Source of the DNA: Paracoccaceae bacterium
Lineage (GTDB): Bacteria; Pseudomonadota; Alphaproteobacteria; Rhodobacterales; Rhodobacteraceae
Direction: 5' to 3'
DNA: 64,000 nt
Assembly: GCA_030066905.1 (NCBI GenBank)
Contig: JASJAR010000013.1
Location: 1 to 64,000 of the forward strand
Of this stretch, positions 26,183 to 35,194 are shown piece by piece (position 1 is the stretch's first letter; the number at the start of each line of letters is the position of its first letter). The position numbers and the translations under genes are program-made. The notes beneath the pieces were generated by a model. It was not told the DNA's origin, searched no databases, and was given only the letters and a program-made list of their open reading frames with translations.

Positions 26183-27283
26183 CTACCCCGCGCCCCCCGG
26201 TGTCACCCGGTAGAGCGCTCCGTTGCCCACCGACAGAAACCAGATCGCCCCGTCGGGGCCCTCGCGGATGTCGCGGACACGCTCGGTTTCTGGGCCTTCT
26301 ATGCGCTCCACCTCGCGGATGCCTCCCTCGGTGTCGAGCCGCGAGATGAGACCGAACTTCAGCGAGCCGACAAAGATATCGCCTTCCCATTCCGGCCAGA
26401 GCCGGCCCGAATAGACCATCAGCCCCGAAGGCGCGATCGAGGGGTCCCAGTAGAACTCGGGCTGGGCCATGCCGGCCGCCTCGGTGCCCTCGCCGATCCG
26501 GGCCCCGGAATAATGGGTGCCGTAGGAAATCACCGGCCAGCCGTAATTCACGCCCCGTTCGATCCGGTTCACCTCATCGCCGCCGCGCGCACCGTGTTCG
26601 GCGGTGTAGATCGTCCCGTCCGGCGCCACGCCCATGCCCTGGGGGTTGCGGTGCCCGTAGGACCAGATCTCGGGCTGCACCCCCGCCTCGCCGACGAAGG
26701 GGTTGTCGTCGGGCACCGACCCGTCCCGTGCGATCCGGATGATCGAGCCGTTGTGGCGTCTGAGATCCTGGGCCGAGGGCCGGTCGCCCCGGTCGCCGAT
26801 CGAGATGTAGAGATAGCCGTCGGCCCCTTCCACGACCCGCGAGCCGAAATGGCGTCCGCCCTCTGAGCCCGGGCTCATCTCGAAGATGACCTCGACGTTT
26901 TCGAGCCGGTTGCCGGCCTCCGACAGCCGGCCCTTCGCAAGGGCCGTGCCCTCGCCCGCACCCTGCGGCATCGCGAAGGTCACAAACACCTCCCGCGAGG
27001 CGGCGAAATCGCGCGGTACCATCACGTCGAGAAGCCCACCCTGCCCGGCGTCGCGGACCCGCGGCACGCCGCGGATGTTGGTGACCGACTGGCCGTCCAC
27101 ATGCAAAAGCCGCCCGCCTCGTTCGGTCACGAGCAACCCGCCCTCGGGCAGGAACGCCAGCCCCCAGGGTTCGTCGAGGCCCGTGATCACCGGCTGGGCG
27201 CGGAGCGGACCGGCCGAACTGTCGAGACCGACGGCGGGGCTGGCAAGGACAAGGGCGACAAGGCTGACGATAATGCGATGCAT
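26183..27283 (-). CDS. PQQ-dependent aldose sugar dehydrogenase family protein
   Basis: A 366-aa periplasmic beta-propeller. A signal peptide covers ~1-19 (LVALVLASPAVGL). GLDEPWGLAFLPEGGLLVTE, GQGGLLDV, GRHFGSRVV, SIGDRGDRPSAQDL, YGHRNPQGM and EHGARGGDEVN are the signatures of YliI/Asd-type soluble glucose-dehydrogenase relatives that use PQQ and calcium. It oxidises aldoses in the periplasm; the physiological sugar is unknown. Monocistronic. Confidence 0.92.
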   Translation of the reverse strand: MHRIIVSLVALVLASPAVGLDSSAGPLRAQPVITGLDEPWGLAFLPEGGLLVTERGGRLLHVDGQSVTNIRGVPRVRDAGQGGLLDVMVPRDFAASREVFVTFAMPQGAGEGTALAKGRLSEAGNRLENVEVIFEMSPGSEGGRHFGSRVVEGADGYLYISIGDRGDRPSAQDLRRHNGSIIRIARDGSVPDDNPFVGEAGVQPEIWSYGHRNPQGMGVAPDGTIYTAEHGARGGDEVNRIERGVNYGWPVISYGTHYSGARIGEGTEAAGMAQPEFYWDPSIAPSGLMVYSGRLWPEWEGDIFVGSLKFGLISRLDTEGGIREVERIEGPETERVRDIREGPDGAIWFLSVGNGALYRVTPGGAG

Positions 27284-27437
27284 CTTAGGGCTCCTGAAAC
27301 GGTGCTTTGCCCATCAGATAAGCCCGGATCGACCCTGCGCCAGCCCGCCGGCGGCCGGCCGCCCAAACCGGCTTTCCTTTTTTCTGCGGCCTTACTAGGT
27401 TGTCCGGCAGTTTTTGAGAACCATCAGGGAGTGAAGG

Positions 27438-28634
27438 ATGAAACGGTTCTTGTTGGCAACGACCGCCGCTGTGCTGGCCGGGGGCGGCGCACAGGCGGGC
27501 GGACACGCAAGCGACATAACGATGGGGGTCCTTCTGGGCTTCACCGGCCCGGCGGAATCGCTGGCGCCCGACATGGCCGCCGGCGCGGAAGCCGCGATGG
27601 CCGAGGTCACCGAAAGCGGGCTCCTGCTCGGGGGTATCAGCGTCACTCCGACCCGGGGCGACTCGACCTGCATCGACGCCGCCGCGGCAACTGCGGCCGC
27701 CGAACGGATGATTACCTCCGAAGGGGTCGCCGGGATCGTCGGCGCGCTCTGTTCGGGGGCGACGGGTGCTGCGTTCCAGAACGTCGCGCTCGCCAACGGA
27801 ATGGTGATGATCTCGCCCTCGGCAACCTCGCCGGGCCTCTCCACCATCGAGGACAACGATCTATTCTTCCGCACGGCCCCGTCGGACGCGCGCCAGGGCG
27901 TTGTGATGGCCGAGATCCTTCTCGAGCAGGACATCACCGAGGTCGCGGTCACCTACACCAACAACGACTACGGCAAGGGTCTGGCCGACAGTTTCGAGGC
28001 CGCCTATGCCGAGCGCGGCGGGACGGTGACGATCAACGCCGCCCATGAGGACGGCAAGGCCGACTACTCGGCCGAAGTCGGCGCGCTCGCCTCCGCCGGC
28101 GGCCAGCGGCTCGTGGTCGCGGGGTATCTCGATCAGGGCGGCCCCGGTATCATCCAGGCCGCGCTCGATGCGGGCGCCTTCGACACGTTCCACCTGCCCG
28201 ACGGGATGATCGGCGATTCGATGCAGGAGCGGTTCGGCACCGACATCGAAGGATCGACCGGTCAGGTTCCGGGCACCGACAGCCCCGGGGCCGCGCTGAT
28301 GGGCGAACTCGGCGAAGCGCGCGGCTTCAACGGCACCGGCCCCTTCGCGCCGGAAAGCTACGATGCCGCCGCGCTGATCATGCTGGCGATGCAGGCCGCC
28401 GATTCGACCGACCCCAACGTCTACAAGGGCAGCGTGATGGATGTCGCGAACGCGCCGGGCGTCAAGATCTATCCCGGTCAGCTTGCCGCAGGGCTCGCCC
28501 TTCTCGCCGCCGGCCAGGAGATCGACTATGTCGGCGCCTCGGCCGTCGAACTGATCGGCCCGGGCGAGAGCGCCGGCGCCTACCGTCAGATCGAAGTGAT
28601 CGACGGGGTCATCACCACCGTCGGCTTCCGCTGA
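27438..28634 (+). CDS. branched-chain amino acid-type ABC transporter substrate-binding protein
   Basis: A 398-aa periplasmic protein. The signal peptide MKRFLLATTAAVLAGGGAQA is followed by ITMGVLLGFTGPAESLAPDM, the LivJ/Leu-binding family start. ITSEGVAGIVGALCSGATGA, VTYTNNDYGKGLADSF and FAPESYDAAALIML are further family blocks. It supplies the transporter encoded downstream (28710-35194). A 12-bp hairpin follows its stop. The ligand is probably an amino acid or related small molecule but cannot be read from the sequence. Confidence 0.92.
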   Translation: MKRFLLATTAAVLAGGGAQAGGHASDITMGVLLGFTGPAESLAPDMAAGAEAAMAEVTESGLLLGGISVTPTRGDSTCIDAAAATAAAERMITSEGVAGIVGALCSGATGAAFQNVALANGMVMISPSATSPGLSTIEDNDLFFRTAPSDARQGVVMAEILLEQDITEVAVTYTNNDYGKGLADSFEAAYAERGGTVTINAAHEDGKADYSAEVGALASAGGQRLVVAGYLDQGGPGIIQAALDAGAFDTFHLPDGMIGDSMQERFGTDIEGSTGQVPGTDSPGAALMGELGEARGFNGTGPFAPESYDAAALIMLAMQAADSTDPNVYKGSVMDVANAPGVKIYPGQLAAGLALLAAGQEIDYVGASAVELIGPGESAGAYRQIEVIDGVITTVGFR

Positions 28635-28649
28635 TCGGCGCGAAAGACA

Positions 28650-28677
28650 GGAAGGGGGCCCCGCCGGGCCCTCTTCC
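28650..28677 (+). promoter_or_regulatory. strong hairpin between binding protein and ATPase genes
   Basis: GGAAGGGGGCCC (28650-28661) pairs with GGGCCCTCTTCC (28666-28677), a 12-bp stem with one G-U pair and a CGCC loop, starting 15 nt after the stop. There is no T-run, so it more likely stabilises the upstream binding-protein mRNA than fully terminates. Confidence 0.65.
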
Positions 28678-28709
28678 CCGCCACAAAAGACCATCCGGGG
28701 ACAGCCGCA

Positions 28710-29489
28710 TTGATCGTCGTCGAAGACGTGCACAAACACTTCGGGGGTTTTCATGCCGTCGACGGTGCGAGCCTCGAGATCGCCGAAGGGTCGATCACCG
28801 GGCTCATCGGCCCGAACGGTGCGGGAAAAACAACCCTTTTCAATGTGATCGCGGGCAATCTTAAGCCGACATCGGGACGGGTGACGATGGCGGGCGAGGA
28901 CATCACCGGCCTGCCGCCGCATGCGCTTTTCCACAAAGGGCTTTTGCGCACCTTTCAGATCGCCCACGAATTTTCCTCGATGAGTGTCCGCGAGAATCTG
29001 ATGATGGTGCCGGGGCAGCAATCGGGCGAGACGATCTGGAACGCCTGGGTTGGGCGTCGCCGGATCGCCGAGGAAGAACGGGCGCTGTCGCAGAAAGCCG
29101 ACGAAGTTCTTGAATTCCTGACGATAGATCACCTTGCAGGCGAACGCGCAGGCAATCTTTCGGGCGGCCAGAAGAAGCTTCTGGAGCTCGGGCGCACGAT
29201 GATGGTCGATGCCCGCATCGTCTTTCTCGACGAGGTCGGCGCCGGGGTGAACCGCACGCTTCTCAACACCATCGCCGACGCCATCGTCCGGCTCAACCGC
29301 GAGCGCGGTTATACCTTCTGCGTCATCGAGCACGACATGGACTTCATCGGCCGGCTCTGCGACCCGGTGATCGTTATGGCCGAGGGCAAGGTGCTCGCCG
29401 AGGGCACAATCGACGAGATCAAGGCCGACGAACAGGTGATCGAGGCCTATCTCGGGACGGGTCTGAAGAACAAGGCAACGGCCTCGTGA
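28710..29489 (+). CDS. branched-chain-type ABC transporter ATP-binding protein (LivG-like)
   Basis: A 259-aa ABC ATPase. The start is TTG with GGGGA upstream (MIVVEDVHKHFGGFHAV). Walker A is GPNGAGKTT, the signature LSGGQKKLLELGRTM, and Walker B VFLDEVGAGVN, where the usual LDEP is LDEV, a LivG-subfamily variation. CVIEHDMDFIGRLCDPVIVM holds the H-loop. It overlaps the next gene by 4 nt (GTGA). Confidence 0.93.
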   Translation: MIVVEDVHKHFGGFHAVDGASLEIAEGSITGLIGPNGAGKTTLFNVIAGNLKPTSGRVTMAGEDITGLPPHALFHKGLLRTFQIAHEFSSMSVRENLMMVPGQQSGETIWNAWVGRRRIAEEERALSQKADEVLEFLTIDHLAGERAGNLSGGQKKLLELGRTMMVDARIVFLDEVGAGVNRTLLNTIADAIVRLNRERGYTFCVIEHDMDFIGRLCDPVIVMAEGKVLAEGTIDEIKADEQVIEAYLGTGLKNKATAS

Positions 29490-30172
29490 GGGCGAAAATC
29501 GCCTGTCTGCACCCTGTCGGCTATCTGTCGGCTATTTGTATGGCACTTGTGCTGGCACCGCCCGCGGCGCGCGCCGAGACGCCTCCCCCGCCCGCTGCGA
29601 AGTTCGTCGGCGTCGGCGATCGCAGCGACCGCAATTTCCGCGAGGTGTTCCAGCCGAGCGGCTGCCGCAAACTGTCGGAGAACCTCGGCATCTGCCTTGA
29701 GGGGTCCGGCCTGACGGTCGAGGAGAGTCGCGCGATGGGTCGCGACCGGCTTGAGACCTACCGTCTCGACGACACCCGCACCGCCGCCCTGCGAAGCGTC
29801 TTTCTCGACTTCGGGACGGCGGTGAAGCTGTCGGCCGAGGAAACCGAAACCTATATCGAGCACCACATCTTCGACGCTGCCCCCCACGGGGTCCGGGTGC
29901 GCGAGGAGATCCTCGACGAGGTCCGGTCGCCCGTGAGGGGGATCCTCGTGCGACAGGCCGTCATCGCGCGGCGGACGGACGGCCAGCGGAGCCTTCTGAA
30001 ATTCTCGGTTTTCCGGATGCAATACGGACTCGGCCTCGTCGAAACCTCGATTGCCCTGCCGGAGGTAGATGACGGCACTTCCCATGGACCGGGCCTTGCG
30101 GAACTCGAGGCTTATCACGCGGAGTTTCTCGAGATCGTGCGCCACTCCATCAACGTCGGGCCGGGATATTGA
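29486..30172 (+). CDS. exported hypothetical protein inside the ABC transporter operon (228 aa)
   Basis: Starts at GTG overlapping the previous stop. Residues 1-~31 form a signal peptide (YLSAICMALVLAPPAARAE). The mature part includes FQPSGCRKLSENLGICLEGS with two Cys, then FLDFGTAVKLSAEETETYIE and LVRQAVIARRTDGQRSLLKF. It ends one base inside the next ATPase gene start (TGATG). I do not recognise the family. Tight coupling on both sides argues for a role with the transporter, in the periplasm. Confidence 0.75.
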   Translation: MRAKIACLHPVGYLSAICMALVLAPPAARAETPPPPAAKFVGVGDRSDRNFREVFQPSGCRKLSENLGICLEGSGLTVEESRAMGRDRLETYRLDDTRTAALRSVFLDFGTAVKLSAEETETYIEHHIFDAAPHGVRVREEILDEVRSPVRGILVRQAVIARRTDGQRSLLKFSVFRMQYGLGLVETSIALPEVDDGTSHGPGLAELEAYHAEFLEIVRHSINVGPGY

Positions 30173-30885
30173 TGGCCGAACCCTACCTCATCGGTGACGC
30201 CATGACCGGCGGCTACGGCACGGGCGCCGACATTCTCCACGATTGCACCATCGCGGTGAACGAAGGCGAGATCGCGGTGATCGTCGGGCCTAACGGGGCC
30301 GGCAAATCGACCGCCATGAAAGCGGTCTTCGGGATGCTGAACCTGCGCCAGGGCGCCGTGCGCATCGGGGGCAAAGACATCACCCGTCTCTCGCCCCAGG
30401 CCCGGGTCGCCGAGGGCATGGCTTTCGTGCCGCAAACATCGAACATCTTCACCTCGATGAGCGTCGAGGAAAATCTCGAGATGGGCGCGTTCCTGCGCCG
30501 CGACGACATCCGCGGAACGATGGAACAGGTTTACGACCTTTTTCCGATCCTCCGCGAGAAGCGCCGCCAGAAGGCCGGCGAGCTCTCCGGCGGCCAGCGC
30601 CAGCAGGTCGCCGTCGGCCGGGCGCTGATGACCCAGCCCAAGGTCCTGATGCTCGACGAGCCCACCGCCGGGGTCAGCCCAATCGTAATGGACGAGCTCT
30701 TCGACCGGATCATCGAGGTCGCCCGCACCGGCATCTCGATCCTGATGGTTGAGCAGAACGCCCGCCAGGCGCTCGAGATCGCCGACAAGGGCTATGTGCT
30801 CGTCCAGGGCCGCAACGCCTTCACCGATACCGGCGCTGCGCTTCTTGCCGACCCCGAAGTGCGGCGGAGTTTTCTCGGCGGATAG
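30172..30885 (+). CDS. branched-chain-type ABC transporter ATP-binding protein (LivF-like)
   Basis: A 237-aa second ATPase. Walker A is GPNGAGKSTAMKA, the signature is LSGGQRQQVAVGRALM, Walker B is VLMLDEPTAGVSP, and the LivF-typical H-loop segment is ISILMVEQNARQALEIAD. The ATG at 30172 overlaps the upstream stop. It pairs with the LivG-like protein to drive the LivH/LivM-like permeases encoded 2 kb downstream. Confidence 0.93.
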   Translation: MAEPYLIGDAMTGGYGTGADILHDCTIAVNEGEIAVIVGPNGAGKSTAMKAVFGMLNLRQGAVRIGGKDITRLSPQARVAEGMAFVPQTSNIFTSMSVEENLEMGAFLRRDDIRGTMEQVYDLFPILREKRRQKAGELSGGQRQQVAVGRALMTQPKVLMLDEPTAGVSPIVMDELFDRIIEVARTGISILMVEQNARQALEIADKGYVLVQGRNAFTDTGAALLADPEVRRSFLGG

Positions 30886-30949
30886 CCCCCCGGCGCATGC
30901 CCGCCGGAAGGCGGAGGTTCACACCGCGGCCGCTGCCCCGGCCCCGGCG

Positions 30950-31279
30950 TCATTCGTACCGGCTGTCGATCGCAATCACCGTGCCGTCCTCCATGACGAT
31001 CTCGCGGGCGTAGATCTCGCGCCCGATAAGGTCGCCTTCGAGAAACCCGGTGACTTCGACCTTCTGGCCGAGATCCAGCGCGACGGGCTGGGGTCCGAGA
31101 TAGACGCGGACCGATCCGGTCTCGTCGGTGAGGCGGATCTCGTCCTCATCGTGGAAACGCTCGACCGTTCCGGCGACGGTGACCGGCTGGTTGCGCGGAA
31201 GATCTGCGATGGCGGTGACGTCGGCAAAGGCCGGCGTGGCGAGCGCGGTAAGGGCAACGAAGGTCAGAGTCGAACGCAT
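30950..31279 (-). CDS. YgiW/YdeI-type OB-fold (BOF) periplasmic protein
   Basis: A 109-aa exported protein. The ATG at 31279 follows AAGGAGAAACTTC and gives a signal peptide MRSTLTFVALTALATPAFA. The mature part (DLPRNQPVTVAGTVERFHDE, DEIRLTDETGSVRVYLGP, QKVEVTGFLEG) is the bacterial OB-fold family linked in enterobacteria to stress tolerance. It is oppositely oriented and splits the transporter locus. Confidence 0.85.
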   Translation of the reverse strand: MRSTLTFVALTALATPAFADVTAIADLPRNQPVTVAGTVERFHDEDEIRLTDETGSVRVYLGPQPVALDLGQKVEVTGFLEGDLIGREIYAREIVMEDGTVIAIDSRYE

Positions 31280-31687
31280 GAAGTTTCTCCTTGGAGCGTG
31301 ATGGTGGAAGTGACCCCGAGATGGGGACCTGCGGACGGCGTTCAACGGCATGTGAGCCTCGATCCGCCCCCGGAGTGGTTTTGCTGACGCAAATGTTATC
31401 AAGATTGGCTCGCACCGGCCCACGACCGCCGCCCGACCATGCGTCCGACACGCCTCCTGCCCGCCGAATGCTCAGAAAACGCCCTTCGAAGGCGCGATGC
31501 TGGCATTCTCGCCACAGGCCCCGCAGTCAAATCGCCGCGCCTGAGTAACTCCTTCTTTACCGACGCGCGTCGGCTCCCGTTCAATTGCCGAAACGCGCGC
31601 GGATTCGCGTGTCGATCACAGCGCCCCGCCGAGGGCTGCCGCACCAGAAAGGGGCATGGGACCAAGACGCTGACAGAGGAGTAATCG
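31280..31687. other. 408-nt gap within the transporter locus
   Basis: No convincing gene. Near 31385-31410 an AT-richer stretch reads, on the minus strand, TTGATAACATTTGCG and could be promoter DNA for the YgiW-like gene. On the plus strand the last 20 nt carry a good Shine-Dalgarno (AGAGGAG) for the gene at 31688. The short frames here are Arg/Pro-rich and not protein-like. Confidence 0.5.
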
Positions 31688-32083
31688 TTGGCCCTATTCG
31701 CATTGCTGACCTCCTTCGCCATGGCTGGCGGGGACGGTATCGCTTGTACGTTCTCCGGCGACGACCGCGCGGATCCGGTGCTCACCGTCACCCTCGAACC
31801 CGTACCAAGCCTGAAGGACCGCCCCGGTCTCTACCGGGTCATGATGGTCGTCGAGGGGGCCAAGGTCCGCGCCAATGCCCAGCCAATCGCCGCCACGGTG
31901 GAGCCTGACGTGATGATCCGCGCGAAGGCGGGCGCCGAGACATACTACACAATCGGGTTGCGTGAAGACGGCGCGGCCGCGCTCCATGTCGCCCATTCGG
32001 GGGCCGGGCGCACGCTCACCGGCCGGTGCCAGCGCCATGAACCCTGGTTTCCGGGCTGGCTCCACGAGCGCGGGCCCCGTTGA
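31688..32083 (+). CDS. small exported hypothetical protein 1 (131 aa)
   Basis: Start TTG eight nt after AGAGGAG. The N-terminus MALFALLTSFAMAGG is a short signal peptide. The mature domain is beta-rich (DPVLTVTLEPVPSLKDRPGL, YRVMMVVEGAKVRANAQPIA, EPDVMIRAKAGAETYYTIGL) with two Cys (residues ~20 and ~113), compatible with one disulfide. Its stop overlaps the next start (TTGA). First of three small periplasmic proteins translated in relay before livH. Family not recognised. Confidence 0.7.
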   Translation: MALFALLTSFAMAGGDGIACTFSGDDRADPVLTVTLEPVPSLKDRPGLYRVMMVVEGAKVRANAQPIAATVEPDVMIRAKAGAETYYTIGLREDGAAALHVAHSGAGRTLTGRCQRHEPWFPGWLHERGPR

Positions 32084-32463
32084 GACCGGTCGCCCGGTTC
32101 ATCGCCGCCGCCCTTCCGGCCCTTGCGGCGACGCCAGCCACAGCCGACCTCGCCTGCCGCTTTGACACCGAATGCCTCGAAGGCGAGGCCTGCATCGAGA
32201 GTGGCTTCCGCCTCACCGTGGAGACCGGGATTGCCCCCGGCACGCTGTTTGCCGAAGGCGGCTATCCCATCGGCGACAGGATCGTGACCGACGCAGAGAC
32301 CGTCGAAGTGGTCTGGCGCGCGCGCGAACCCTGGCTTGCAGCCTTCGGTGCCTCCGCCTCGGGCTTTCATTTGCTCACGTTTGACGCCACCGGGGCGGCG
32401 CGCTACACGGCCCATCTGCCGGGAGCGGGGTTGTCGATGCTCTATGTGGGGGCCTGTGAATGA
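32080..32463 (+). CDS. small exported Cys-rich hypothetical protein 2 (127 aa)
   Basis: TTG start overlapping the previous stop. Signal peptide to about residue 22 (ALAATPATA). The mature start DLACRFDTECLEGEACIESG has three Cys (C-x5-C-x5-C), with a fourth near the C-terminus (VGACE). Beta-rich middle (EVVWRAREPWLAAFGASASG). Ends by overlapping the next ATG. The N-terminal Cys pattern resembles that of the following protein, suggesting distant paralogy. Family not recognised. Confidence 0.7.
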   Translation: MRPVARFIAAALPALAATPATADLACRFDTECLEGEACIESGFRLTVETGIAPGTLFAEGGYPIGDRIVTDAETVEVVWRAREPWLAAFGASASGFHLLTFDATGAARYTAHLPGAGLSMLYVGACE

Positions 32464-32876
32464 AGTGGATCGGACTGCTGTTTCTGTCCGCCCTGCCCGC
32501 CAGTACAGCGGTTCTGCCCGGATCGCCGCCATGGCTTTGCAGCCCCGCCGCCGCCTGCTCGCCTGACGATTGTCTCGCCCTGCCGACGAACCTCGCGCGG
32601 TTCCGGGTCGATCCGAGCCCCGAACACCCGCATCTCTACGTCACGTCCACGCTCGGCGAGGGTCAGACGCATCTGGCACCCCAACCCTCCCTCGCCGCTG
32701 CCGCGACCTGGCTCAGGGAGACAGAGGACAAGATCGCCGCCATCCTCGTCGCCACCGATTTCGCCACCCATGTCGACGACTACGCCCTCTACTCGGTGGT
32801 CAAACACGCCGACGGCGTATGGCGGATGAACGGGGACCACCTCATCCTCCTTTGCGGCCCCGAAGGCGACGGCTGA
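32460..32876 (+). CDS. small exported Cys-rich hypothetical protein 3 (138 aa)
   Basis: ATG overlapping the previous stop (ATGA). Signal peptide MKWIGLLFLSALPASTA. The mature start PWLCSPAAACSPDDCLALPT has C-x5-C-x4-C, like protein 2, followed by NLARFRVDPSPEHPHLYVTS. The middle has a helix with ATWLRETEDKIAAILVATDF. Its stop is directly followed by the livH ATG (TGAATG), so all three small proteins and the permeases are translationally linked. Confidence 0.7.
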   Translation: MKWIGLLFLSALPASTAVLPGSPPWLCSPAAACSPDDCLALPTNLARFRVDPSPEHPHLYVTSTLGEGQTHLAPQPSLAAAATWLRETEDKIAAILVATDFATHVDDYALYSVVKHADGVWRMNGDHLILLCGPEGDG

Positions 32877-33887
32877 ATGGACCTTCTCAACGCCCTCGTC
32901 GCGCTTGCGAACTTCGTCCTCGTCCCGGCGATTTCCTACGGCGCCCAGCTTGCCCTCGGTGCGCTTGGGGTCACGCTGGTCTACGGCATCCTGCGGTTCT
33001 CGAACTTCGCCCATGGCGACACGATGGCCTTCGGCACCATGGTCACCATCCTCGTCACCTGGGCGCTTCAGGGGTGGGGTGTGAGCCTCGGACCGCTGCC
33101 GACCGCGCTCCTTGCCCTGCCCGTCGGCATCGCGGCCACCGCGCTTCTCGTCCTCGGCACCGACCGGTTCGTCTACCGGTTCTACCGCGTGCAGAAGGCG
33201 GTCCCGGTGATCCTTCTGATCGTCTCCATCGGGGTGATGTTCGTGCTCAACGGTCTCGTGCGGATGATCATCGGCGTCGATGACCAGCGTTTCGCCGATG
33301 GCGAGCGCTTCGTGATCTCGGCGCGTACCTTCCGGGACATGACCGGGCTTCAGGAAGGCCTGGCGATCCGCACGACGACGGTTCTGACCGTGGTCGTGGC
33401 GATCATCGTCGTCGCCGCCCTGTTCTGGTTTCTCGAAAGGACCCGCACCGGCAAATCGATGCGCGCCTTTTCCGACAACGAAGACCTCGCCCTTCTGTCG
33501 GGCATCAACCCCGAGCGCGTCGTCGTCATCACCTGGCTCATCGTCGCAGGGCTCGCAACGGTCGCCGGGGTCCTTTACGGGCTCGACAAGTCGTTCCGCC
33601 CCTTCACTTATTTCCAGCTCCTCCTGCCGATCTTCGCCGCCGCCATCGTCGGGGGCTTGGGAAACCCCGTCGGCGCGATCGCAGGCGGCTTCGTCATCGC
33701 GTTTTCGGAAGTCGGCATCACCTATGCCTGGAAGAAGGTCGCCGATTACATCCTGCCCGAGGCGTTGCAACCCGACGGGCTCGCCCAGCTTCTCTCGACG
33801 GACTACAAGTTCGCGGTCTCCTTCATGATCCTCGTCGTGGTGCTGCTCATCAAGCCCACAGGGCTTTTCGCGGGGAAGGCGGTATGA
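32877..33887 (+). CDS. branched-chain-type ABC transporter permease (LivH-like)
   Basis: A 336-aa inner-membrane permease with about eight transmembrane helices. ALGALGVTLVYGILRFSNFA near the N-terminus and the loop RTRTGKSMRAFSDNEDLALL, followed by SGINPERVVVITWLIV, are family signatures. PIFAAAIVGGLGNPVGAIAG is the conserved C-terminal block. Overlaps LivM by 4 nt. Confidence 0.93.
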   Translation: MDLLNALVALANFVLVPAISYGAQLALGALGVTLVYGILRFSNFAHGDTMAFGTMVTILVTWALQGWGVSLGPLPTALLALPVGIAATALLVLGTDRFVYRFYRVQKAVPVILLIVSIGVMFVLNGLVRMIIGVDDQRFADGERFVISARTFRDMTGLQEGLAIRTTTVLTVVVAIIVVAALFWFLERTRTGKSMRAFSDNEDLALLSGINPERVVVITWLIVAGLATVAGVLYGLDKSFRPFTYFQLLLPIFAAAIVGGLGNPVGAIAGGFVIAFSEVGITYAWKKVADYILPEALQPDGLAQLLSTDYKFAVSFMILVVVLLIKPTGLFAGKAV

Positions 33888-35194
33888 ACCCGGTCCTCCG
33901 CAACACGCTGCTCTTTGGCGCCATGGCGGCCCTCCTTCTGGCCACCGGCTTTCTGCAATCGTGGAATGTCGCGCTGACGGTTCTCCAGATGGGGCTCATT
34001 TCGGCGATCATGGCCCTCGGCGTGAACATCCAGTGGGGCTATGCGGGGCTTCTGAACGTCGGCGTGATGGGTTTTGTGGCCATCGGCGGTCTGGCGGCCG
34101 TGCTCGTCGCGGCCCCGGTGGACCGCGAGGCGCTTTCGGCCGGCGGGCTCGGCCTCGTCGTGGCGCTCCTGGCGGGGGCGGCGACCATCTTCGCGGCGAT
34201 CTGGGCCTGGCGGCGGCTCCCGAAAGGCTCGGTCCGGGGCCTCGCCGTGATCGCGATCCTCGCGATCGGCTATTCCATCTACCGCTCGCTCTTCGATCCT
34301 GCCCGGGACGCCGTCGAGGCCATCGAACCCGCGCTTAGGGGCAATATCGGGGGGCTCGGCGCGCCGATCATGCTTGCCTGGCCCCTTGGCGGCGTCCTCG
34401 CCGCCGGCGCGGCCTGGGTTGTCGGCAAGACCGCCCTTGGCCTCCGCTCGGATTATCTCGCCATCGCTACCCTGGGGATCTCCGAGATCATCATCGCGAT
34501 CCTGAAGAACGAGGACTGGCTTGCCCGCGGGGTGAAGAACGTCATCGGCCTTCCCCGCCCCTATCCCGTTCCCTACGAGATCGACCTCCAGCAGGACCCG
34601 GCCTTCGTCGAGCGCGCCGCCGGGCTCGGCCTCGACCCGGTCTCCGCCTCCACCCTTTGGGTCGACGTGCTCTACACGGCGATCTTTCTTGCGGTCCTCC
34701 TTGTCCTCCTCTGGCTCTCCCAGGCCGCGCTCGCCTCCCCCTGGGGGCGGATGATGCGGGCGATCCGCGACAACGAGACGGCCGCCGAAGCCATGGGCAA
34801 GGACGTCACGGGGCGGCACTTGCAGGTTTTCATTCTGGGCTCGGCCGTCCTCGGCATCGCCGGCGCGATGATGGTCACCCTCGACAGCCAGATCACGCCG
34901 GCCAGCTACCAGCCCCTGCGGTTCACGTTCCTGATCTGGGTGATGGTCATCATCGGCGGGTCGGGGAACAATTTCGGTGCCGTGCTCGGCGGCATGCTGG
35001 TCTGGTTCCTGTGGGTCCAGGTCGAGGCGCTGGGGCCCCTCGTCATCGACTGGGCCACGTTCTGGATGGGCGAGGGCTCGGCCCTCCGGGCCCATCTCAT
35101 CGACAACGCCGCCCAGATGCGGCTTCTGGTGATGGGGGTGATCCTTCTTGTGGTGCTGAGGTTCTTCCCGCGCGGGCTGATCCCCGAGCGGTGA
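33884..35194 (+). CDS. branched-chain-type ABC transporter permease (LivM-like)
   Basis: A 436-aa permease, longer than LivH, with ~10 helices. MALGVNIQWGYAGLLNVGVM, RSDYLAIATLGISEIIIAIL, and MRAIRDNETAAEAMGKDVTG are the LivM signatures; WVMVIIGGSGNNFGAVLGGM is the final conserved block. It forms the translocation channel with the LivH-like protein. Its stop overlaps the next gene (GTGA). Confidence 0.93.
   Translation: MNPVLRNTLLFGAMAALLLATGFLQSWNVALTVLQMGLISAIMALGVNIQWGYAGLLNVGVMGFVAIGGLAAVLVAAPVDREALSAGGLGLVVALLAGAATIFAAIWAWRRLPKGSVRGLAVIAILAIGYSIYRSLFDPARDAVEAIEPALRGNIGGLGAPIMLAWPLGGVLAAGAAWVVGKTALGLRSDYLAIATLGISEIIIAILKNEDWLARGVKNVIGLPRPYPVPYEIDLQQDPAFVERAAGLGLDPVSASTLWVDVLYTAIFLAVLLVLLWLSQAALASPWGRMMRAIRDNETAAEAMGKDVTGRHLQVFILGSAVLGIAGAMMVTLDSQITPASYQPLRFTFLIWVMVIIGGSGNNFGAVLGGMLVWFLWVQVEALGPLVIDWATFWMGEGSALRAHLIDNAAQMRLLVMGVILLVVLRFFPRGLIPER

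Noticed and set aside
31439-31684. 81-aa plus-strand frame in the transporter-locus gap
   Set aside because: Arg/Ser/Cys-rich, no ribosome site, and better explained as leader DNA of the gene at 31688.
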